Shown here piece after piece: positions 56,948 through 64,000 of a stretch of DNA of 64,000 bases (position 1 is the first letter of the stretch; each line of letters begins with the position of its first letter). Position numbers and translations under genes: made by a program. The notes beneath the pieces are model-generated. The model did no database searches. It was not told where the DNA came from and saw nothing but the letters and a program-made list of their open reading frames with translations. The DNA is from Trichothecium roseum. Its lineage: Eukaryota > Ascomycota > Sordariomycetes > Hypocreales. The stretch spans positions 372,001-436,000 of the forward strand of contig CM047944.1 in assembly GCA_026184415.1 (NCBI GenBank), written 5' to 3'.

Positions 56948-58243
56948 ATGCGACGACGGCTTGCTGCTGGTGAGCATGGGCGTGGATCGTTCGGGCGACA
57001 AGGATGCGTCTCGGTCACGGAGCGGGCGAGGAGGGAGCAGACCAGGCCGTGATGGGGGGGGGAGCGGACGTTGTTTCATGTTTCCATCGATGTGCAGGGA
57101 CGGCATGGGGCGTTTGGAGTTTACTGCATCTGCATCTGTTTTTTTTTTGCCACCGTCATCGTAGTCACCGAGACTATTCGAGAAGACCAAGAAGATGATG
57201 ATGGTAGTGGTGATGATAACAGTGTGGTCAAGAGGAAATGGACAAGACGGGGGGACAGCAGAGACGGCGGGGAAGGCGTCTTTGGTTCCGTTGAATAGAT
57301 CAACGGTTTGTTTGTTTTTTTCCCGTGTACATAGCGTTAAATATTTAATACAGAGCATACATTCCACCATGATCATGATTACTACTACTACTACTACTAC
57401 TAGCAGTACCCCTATGGGTCTTTTTTCTTTTTACTTTTTTGCTTCCCTTTCCCATTGTCACATTTTTTATTTTTTTGGCGGGGGGGATGGGGAAGGGGAA
57501 GGGCCTTGGTCTCGGTCTCGGTCAACCAAGGTCGGGTCGGAATTACGAGTTACTAATACTACTCCGTAGTAAGCCTTTTTCGATTCCTTAAGCCAAATAT
57601 TTTTTTTTATTAATTTGCCGTCGACGGCTATCAAATGTCTGTTGAAAGGGGGCAGAGAGAGAGGGGAGAGGGGAGAGGGGAGAGGGGCAGACAGAAGGGA
57701 GGGGGATGGAAGGGAGGGGGGCAGAAGGGGAGAGCCGTCCGTGAGTGCCGCTACGGAGAGAAAGAAAGCTTACGCCGTGAGACCGCAGAACCAACGTGAA
57801 CGAGCGCGCACCCCACTGACGGGCGGGGACCCTCTCAGAGCCGGGAGGAACGGCGACGGGTGGGACCGGTGGGAGGAGAACACCCGTCACTACTCACTAC
57901 CAATACAACGAAACAGGGTGTTTGGGAGGGGATCAATCAAATTGCAAGCCATGGGAGAAGTAAAGGGGAATAGGAAAAAGAATAGAGAGAATGAACTACT
58001 AGTATCGAGGTTTGCAAAGTGAGTTTGAACGAAGTGCGGAGTATAAGTATAAGTGAGTAAGCATTACGGCAGGCGGCAGGCAGAGAGGAAAAAGACGTGT
58101 AAAATAGCATGTACTCCGTACACATCCTCGCGTTCGAAAATAAGAAAGAAATACCTATTCGAGAGTACTACTCCGTACTCTATACATGCCAATACTTTTG
58201 GAGAGGGCGTAGTGGATTTTCTTCGATTCCCCCATTTGCAGAG

Positions 58244-58244
<1 letters not shown>

Positions 58245-58280
<36 letters not shown>

Positions 58281-58294
58281 TGTGTGTGTGTGTG
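58245..58294. repeat. (GA)n followed by (GT)n
   Basis: About 16 GA units run almost directly into 8 GT units. Confidence 0.9.
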
Positions 58295-58844
58295 TAAGAG
58301 GGGGGAAGGAAAAGAGTACGTAAGATGGAAAGGCTTAATCCGTACATTTAGTTCTTCTTTCTCTCTCCCAAGTAAAAAAAAAAAAAAGGGCCAAAAAGTA
58401 CCCATTTCACTCACCTTCTTCGATTACTCCTAATACTTGCTACCCGTAATGCATGCATGCATGCATCGTTCAAAAGGTCGTGACACCTAGACACCAACTG
58501 CAATACGACATTATTCGGCCCCCAAAAGCAACAAAAGGACAATCAACAAGCAAGCCTCTTTGTTTATTTTCCTCCGCTTCGCTCGGAGACGGTGCAAGGA
58601 TAAAAGTCGTATGCACGATTTGGTGCTACGCTACGGCCTGAAAAGTGCTATTATCCAGTACTACTTACTCCGTAGTAGCGGGGTGAGAAGAAGGGGAGGG
58701 GGGGAGGGGAAGAACAGAAGAAGCCTCTTCATTGATTGGTACAAATCAAGGCAAAAAAGGACGAAAAAGAAAAAAGAAAAAAAGGCAGCCAGACCGGGGG
58801 TACGGAGCAGAACGAGCTGGTGGGGAAATCAAGACACGCAGAAC

Positions 58845-58849
<5 letters not shown>

Positions 58850-58874
<25 letters not shown>
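58850..58874. repeat. (CA)n microsatellite
   Basis: About twelve CA units. Confidence 0.88.
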
Positions 58875-58875
<1 letters not shown>

Positions 58876-61159
58876 ACACGCGCATCTGTCTTTGCCTTCC
58901 CCACCATCCGTCTAAAAATATCTATAAAAATAGTAGCCAGCAACACTCGCTGCCAGATACTCTGTCCAGTCAGAGGTAGACTAGAAGACGGGCTGTCAAC
59001 CTTCTTTGCTTTCTCCCCCTCACTCACCCCTCCCACCCTTCCGTCTTCCCACATTGCTGCAGGTTTTCTGCTGGGCAAGACCCCCATGGCGGTCAATCAG
59101 TCAACAGGGTAAAGTAGGGTAAAGTAGTTGTGGTGGGGGCTGAGTTGAGCATGACAGAACCACTTTGGCTAGATGCACCATGGCTTGTTTGTTTCACTGG
59201 CTCGTTGTTTTTTGCTGTGTGGACTTTGTTGCCCGAGTGGAGTTTTATTGTCTCTTTTTTTCTCTCCGGCTGTCAAGGTCAGACGCGCCTCGACAGTCAA
59301 GCAAGCATGCATCGTTCGATAGAGAATGTTCGTTGGGGTCCGCATAGGGGACAAGTGCCGGGCGCTTAGAAGTAGCTGGTGATGCGTGATGCGCTGGTTG
59401 GTGGTTGCTGATGATGATCCGTGGTTGGTTCGCGCGGCGAAGAAACTTCAATATATCGTCCAAGAACGGACAAGACACCACCACTAGTCACACACGTTGG
59501 ACAGCTCGTGCGATGTTGTTCTACCCTTCAATTCTTTGACGGCCCGATAGTAAGCTTTCTGTGTGCGGAACAATAGGAATCGCGTCATGGTGACGGTTTG
59601 GCTCGTGGCACCCGAGTAACAGTCCACAGAAAGTATACTGTAAAGTGTACACCACAAAGAAGCCATCGCCGAAAGAAAGAAAAAAGTCATCCCAGACGCG
59701 GCTCAGGTCGCATACCCGTAAGCGCCATGTATCACAAGAGTGTCAACGAGTTACCCAGGAACTCGGGGTTAGGCGCAGCAAGGCTCTCGATAAGGAATGA
59801 GTGTGTGCTTCCCCCCCCCCCCCCTTACCCGGCCAGCGATTATGTCGCATCCGTCAGAACCTCGACAAGGGACTCGCCTCACCTCATCGAGATGCGAGCC
59901 TTGCTGCAGTTTGATGCAAAATGGTCGTCTCTTGCACCCTAGTATAATCCCGGTTTGAGTTTCTTCTGCTCAGCTAAGGCGTGCGGCGAAGGGGTCGTCG
60001 GGCTGTACGGAGTACTATGATAGGCAATGTGAGCTGTCTATCTTCCACGTGGTAGGGGAGTAATAGCTTGTAGGACAAAAGAAGCAACACGCGAACAACA
60101 GATAATGGAGGGGGGGGGATCTTGAGCGTGGGGTTGTTACGCGCCCCGAAAGGTAATGGCGGTGATGCAAGCATTCTCTATGTGCAAAAAGGCGGACATG
60201 GCTTGGGGGCCAGAACAGAACCCCAGAAGAGGAATGGTCCAAGGACACCATGGAAGCAAGGGTACCCTCATTCCCCCTCCCCCTCTCCGGAAGGCTGTGC
60301 GCGGCAGGGCGGCTGAGAGTTCGACTTGGGGGAAAGTGAACCATCCATGAATTCTTTGGTTTATTCCGCGACGCCGTGTGCACCAATCTTGTTTGTAGTG
60401 GTTCGGTAAATGCTCCGTAGATGATAATAGAGGGGGTGTGGATAAATGGGTTTGAGGGGGGGGGGGGTCATCTGTTATGTTGTCATGCTGCGTTATGACT
60501 GCATGGAGAAGAAAGAAATCGGAAACGGTTCAGTTCGTTTGGTAAGGCTGTGGTGTAAAACGGTGTACGACGAGAAGACATCGTATCGCGTAAATGCTGA
60601 CGCGCCTCATGTACGGTGACGCGGATGAGTCCCTAAACGTCAATCATAACGCGCTTAAAGAAATATGGCGGTGGTATTTTGGTAATAAGCAATTTTCACA
60701 ATCCAGGACAGATGGAAAGTGCAGTCCATACTGAAGGATAGATAGCAGGAGTTGGAAAGAACGCCCTGCCTCTATCTACCATCTCAATCTGGACGGTTTT
60801 AAAATTCGCAGACACTTTTCTATATCTATACCATTGGATAAAACGATTTTTCTTATTGAATAAAAAAAGAACTATTTTACTAGTACACTTTGCATTGCTA
60901 GATCCTGCTTCAATAGAGAATTACCATCTCAAACTGCAGTTAGTGTAGGTTAAGTGAGATCTGGAGGTGAGTGGTGGGGTACGCAGAAAAATGAAACTTT
61001 TCGAGACGAGATACGGAGTACGCCTTGAACCCGTTTACCACAGACGTCATTGGTAGTAGTAAAAGTAACTACAACGGACTCGTACCTAAGCCAAAGTTCG
61101 TATAGGACCTCTCTGAGGTGACACCGTGACACTACGTTCTGTTGTGTATTCAGATATTA

Positions 61160-61175
61160 AAAAAGTAAAAAAGAA
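61160..61175 (-). terminator. Pol III terminator of tRNA-Ala
   Basis: On the minus strand the tRNA 3' end is followed by ATTC then a run of six T, and soon by another T run, as expected for RNA polymerase III termination. Confidence 0.7.
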
Positions 61176-61247
61176 TGGACGAACGGGGAATTGAACCCCG
61201 GACCTTCCGCATGCGAAGCGGACGCGATACCCCTACACCATTCGCCC
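61176..61247 (-). tRNA. tRNA-Ala (anticodon CGC)
   Basis: On the minus strand the sequence folds as a full cloverleaf. The acceptor arm GGGCGAA pairs with TTCGTCC (one G-U), with discriminator A. The D-arm is short (three pairs). Anticodon stem TCCGC/GCGGA encloses the loop TTCGCAT, so the anticodon is CGC, which reads GCG (Ala). The T-arm is CGGGG-TTCAATT-CCCCG, whose GGTTCAATTCC is a canonical B box. There is no intron and no encoded CCA. A TTTTTT run follows within about ten bases on the transcribed strand and is a likely Pol III terminator. Confidence 0.93.
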
Positions 61248-63936
61248 AATGATGGTTGAAAGGGAATTCCTCAATTCTGCTTAAGACCCTGGCACATTAT
61301 GGCCGTTGCAGTAAGAAAGCTATAGCCGTAACCACGTTTTCTGATATAGGGAACATTCCGTACATGTAAAACGACAGGTTCTATACCATTTTTGATGGGC
61401 GTTTCTTTCATGGATATTCTCTGACAGGAGTGAAGTAGCCGGGACGGTGAGATGAACAGCACAAGAAAACGGTAGCAGCACCCATGACACTGCATGTATG
61501 TCAACATCGTTGTTGTATGTAAGGAATACGGAGTACGGAATATTACTAGTAGCAGTAGTAGTACTCCGTACGTATGTATGTGTGTGAGGCCCACTGCACC
61601 CTCAACTGGCGGCTCCCGGTTTGGACCCCAAATCATCATCGCTTGTACGCTTTTAGGCGCGTTCTGCAAGCGACACTTGCACGGCAACAAAACTTGGCTT
61701 TCTGGCAGTTGACTCTCTAGCTTTTGCACTAGCAATGACAGACCTGATTAGCGCCCGGGATTTCGTGGGAGAACACACCGCGGGCCGTCCTCACCCTAGT
61801 TTTGCATGAGACAAGCCCAGCGGCCACTTTGTTGGGTTTTAATCTATTCGGCCTCCAACCTCAGTAGGGCTGAAGAATAAACTCTGGTGTGGGACCCAGA
61901 GAATGTTTCGAAACGTCCCTGTGCGATCGGTGGAATCCTTCATTGCCTACCTCGAGGTAACACTTGTTCCGGGAACCTTCTCTTGCAGGGCAGCGGTCAG
62001 CTTGGGGTAACAATCTATCCGGTCGCAAGCAAGATGGAGTGCAACACAATCGCAAATGTCTTGGATCTCATCAGAAAGACCACGGGCCCCGATATCCTTG
62101 AACGATAGCAGTGCCTTATGCAGTGATGTAAGCGCAGATGAGATGGAGGGGGGGGGGGGAGGGGGAGGGGGGAATAGACGCGGAAAGTCTGTGTCTGCTG
62201 CTTCGGTTGTGTGTGACAAGGCTGCCGGGATCAAGCACACAGTAGCAACAGTACATGGAAAGCAGTGTTGCAGCATTGCATGTTGTAGCGTTGCAGCGTT
62301 GCAGAGCGAGTGCAGGGGAAGAAAATAACACTGCCCCCAAAACCGCACGCGAGTTGCAGCTTTTTGACAAAGCTTACCGATGATTCGCGGGTTAAAAGGT
62401 TCGCGGGTGGGCGGCCGGAAGTAGCTGCAAGTCTTCCCGTCTGTGCAGCCGCGCAGCTACTAGCATTGCACCCCGCCCCTTTTCGGTTAGCAGTCGTGAT
62501 GATGCCGTGATGATGATGTTGGTTGTTGTCTATGGCGAAGAAGCGGGGGCACTTTTTTTCTCTCTTCGTCTTCACACTGGTCAACGAGGGCGATGCGTGG
62601 TAGTGGTGGTGGAGAGAAGAGGCCTACGGAGTTCATATAGTTCGATGATGAGAAATCTTGGTCAACATGGCGTAGAGAATACTACTGGTAATGATACCGA
62701 TTACTCTGTACAAAGTACTACGGAGTTAGTAGTAAGGCATATTGTCTTCCTCGAATGTGGTTTGCCCCCCCGCTCCTCTTCCTCATTTCGAGTCTCTGCG
62801 TTTGTGCCAGTCACGACTCTTCTCTCCTCCTACCCGTTCATCGCCTGTAACTCGCTACTGGCTAGCACAGCGCAGCTACCAGCGAGTGATGATTGCATCG
62901 CAGTGTCTATCTGGCACAGCACAAAAGACATCCACAATGACCCCACAGACACTGGCCCGAGCAGTGGAATTTACAATACCTAATTGGTCGTAATCTCAAT
63001 CACTCACACAAATGGGGTCAGTACGGAGCACATAGTCAGAAGGGGGACACCTCCACCGGCGTTAGCAGGCACTGTAGCGTAGCAAGCACATTACATTAGG
63101 TAGCACCCTGGGTCCTAGGGTGCCAAGCTCGCTGCAGCGAATGTAAAAAGTGCAATGCAGGCAGGGGATCCACAGCCCACACACCCCCCGTCTGCCGGTT
63201 CCTTAGACTGTCCTCCCTCTCCTCCCTCTCCCTCTCTTTTTTTCTCTCCCTGCCAGACTCTGCTTCAAAACCCTTCCCGCGTTTTTCTATTTTTTACTAT
63301 TATTAGCATCACTCAACGCCAGATTCAGCCCCATCCACTGCGCGACAGCCCACGACCACAACCACGACCACGACACACCACGGCTTCGGAGCAAGCTATC
63401 ACGATTCTCACTTTGCGGAGCACACATAGAGGCACGCACACACTGTCACTTGGAAGCTTGGTATTTCGGCATTGGTTCCTGTACCTTGTGGCGAATTACT
63501 TTAACCCTCCCGCATCCCCTCATCCTGAGAGTCGAGATTCTTTTTCTCCCGTCTCTGTCCTCACAAGCCAACAGCTAGCAACCACCAATCAACCCTTTCC
63601 TTCCCCTCTTCCCCTTCATTTCCTTTGTCAATATACTTGGAAATTTGTTTCTTTTTTTTCCTTTTCTTTTTTTTCCCTATCTACTAGTATACTGTCTGTA
63701 CATGTTTCGGCTTGAATCTGTCCACCAATCACCCCCCCGAACTAGGCCTTCGTTTACCAACGTTCGCGACTTGAACCTTGCGTAGAGGCAAAAGCTTGTC
63801 GCTCACCAACCATCTCTTGTCGCGCAATCTCCAATTGTCGCGCATGTATCGGGTTTAAGTCTTGACCCTCGCCGTCCTCCCGTCTTTCTTTACCTTCTGT
63901 CGCGACGCACCTCGGCGCTGCCTACATACAATCGCT
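61248..63936. promoter_or_regulatory. Upstream region and probable 5' leader of the MADS-box gene
   Basis: No protein-coding gene is supported. Motif copies lie at 61527 and 61561, an imperfect short tandem repeat at 62266-62306 and a GGGGA-rich stretch near 62148-62172. From about 63180 the sequence becomes strongly pyrimidine-rich with CT tracts up to the ATG, as in long leaders or promoters of fungal regulatory genes. Confidence 0.5.
62266..62306. repeat. Short imperfect tandem repeat (GTTGCAGC-like)
   Basis: Four to five degenerate 8-10-mer units (gttgcagc, attgcatg, ttgtagc, gttgcagc, gttgcaga). Confidence 0.7.
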
Positions 63937-64000
63937 ATGGGTCGCCGGAAGATTGAGATCAAGGCCATCAAGGATGACCGCAACCGCTCAGTGTAAGCTT
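63937..64000 (+). CDS. rlm1: MADS-box transcription factor (Rlm1/MEF2-type), first exon only
   Basis: The ATG at 63937 opens MGRRKIEIKAIKDDRNRSV, the start of a MEF2/SRF-type MADS DNA-binding domain. The coding exon ends at 63992 and is followed by a GTAAGC donor, so the intron interrupts the MADS box just before the expected TFxKRK segment. MGRRKIEI with KAIKDDRNR points to the MEF2-like fungal group (Rlm1/SmpA), which acts downstream of the cell-wall-integrity MAP kinase, and not to Mcm1. The gene continues past the right edge. The exon is too short to appear as an open frame by itself. Confidence 0.88.

Larger units (their letters stand above)
56948..61175. other. Long gene-poor region with many microsatellites
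   Basis: I find no protein-coding gene in 4.2 kb. It holds GA, GT and CA dinucleotide tracts, ATGC units near 58449-58466, a GGGGA-rich stretch (57640-57735), and motif copies at 57559, 58111, 58168, 58666, 60005 and 61012. Confidence 0.6.

Overview
The window is nuclear DNA of a filamentous ascomycete, most likely a Sordariomycete and probably Hypocreales. The evidence is short spliceosomal introns (about 48-160 nt, a few longer) with GT...AG ends and CTAAC/CTGAC-like branch points, fungal-type orthologues (Gup1, Rtc1, TAF1 with a C-terminal zinc knuckle, Rlm1-type MADS box), a fungal NLR of the PNP-NACHT type, and GC-rich third codon positions. The order is inferred from the look of the proteins and was not checked by a search.

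Layout. 1-790: possible partial or broken gene at the left edge (-). 4.69-8.50 kb: HMG-CoA reductase (+). 9.55-11.27 kb: cytochrome P450 (-), convergent with it. 13.80-14.58 kb: nicotinamidase (+). 16.06-20.39 kb: large low-complexity protein with a conserved Cys-rich C-terminus (-). 20.4-24.0 kb: no convincing gene. 24.04-25.85 kb: PAF-acetylhydrolase-like hydrolase (-). 26.58-26.96 kb: ribosomal protein eS30 (+, four tiny exons). 27.56-28.14 kb: Y14/RBM8A (+). 30.15-31.09 kb: SDR (+). 32.11-32.88 kb: Nudix hydrolase (+). 34.29-36.31 kb: UVRAG/Vps38-Atg14-domain protein (+). 37.46-41.21 kb: Rtc1/Sea2 (WDR24) (-). 41.2-48.9 kb: accessory-looking block with an orphan ORF and a PNP-NACHT NLR interrupted by three in-frame stops. 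48.95-51.01 kb: Gup1-like MBOAT acyltransferase (-). 52.58-56.95 kb: TAF1 (+), whose last intron holds a separate 160-codon ORF. 56.95-63.94 kb: long gene-poor region with one tRNA-Ala(CGC). 63.94 kb to the end: first exon of an Rlm1/MEF2-type MADS-box gene.

Most genes are unrelated housekeeping functions (sterol precursor supply, NAD salvage, translation, mRNA metabolism, autophagy/endosome traffic, TORC1 control, GPI-anchor lipid remodelling, transcription initiation). No biosynthetic cluster is visible; the HMG-CoA reductase/P450 pair is suggestive only.

The most unusual signals are: (1) a dispersed palindromic motif, TACTCCGTA/TACGGAGTA, in roughly 35 copies by eye, all outside the coding exons called here; (2) the complete ORF nested in the last TAF1 intron; (3) the NLR with a conserved frame but three nonsense codons and no ankyrin tail; (4) many long poly-G/poly-C tracts and microsatellites. 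Exon boundaries come from splice signals, reading phase and remembered family conservation. No database search was run.
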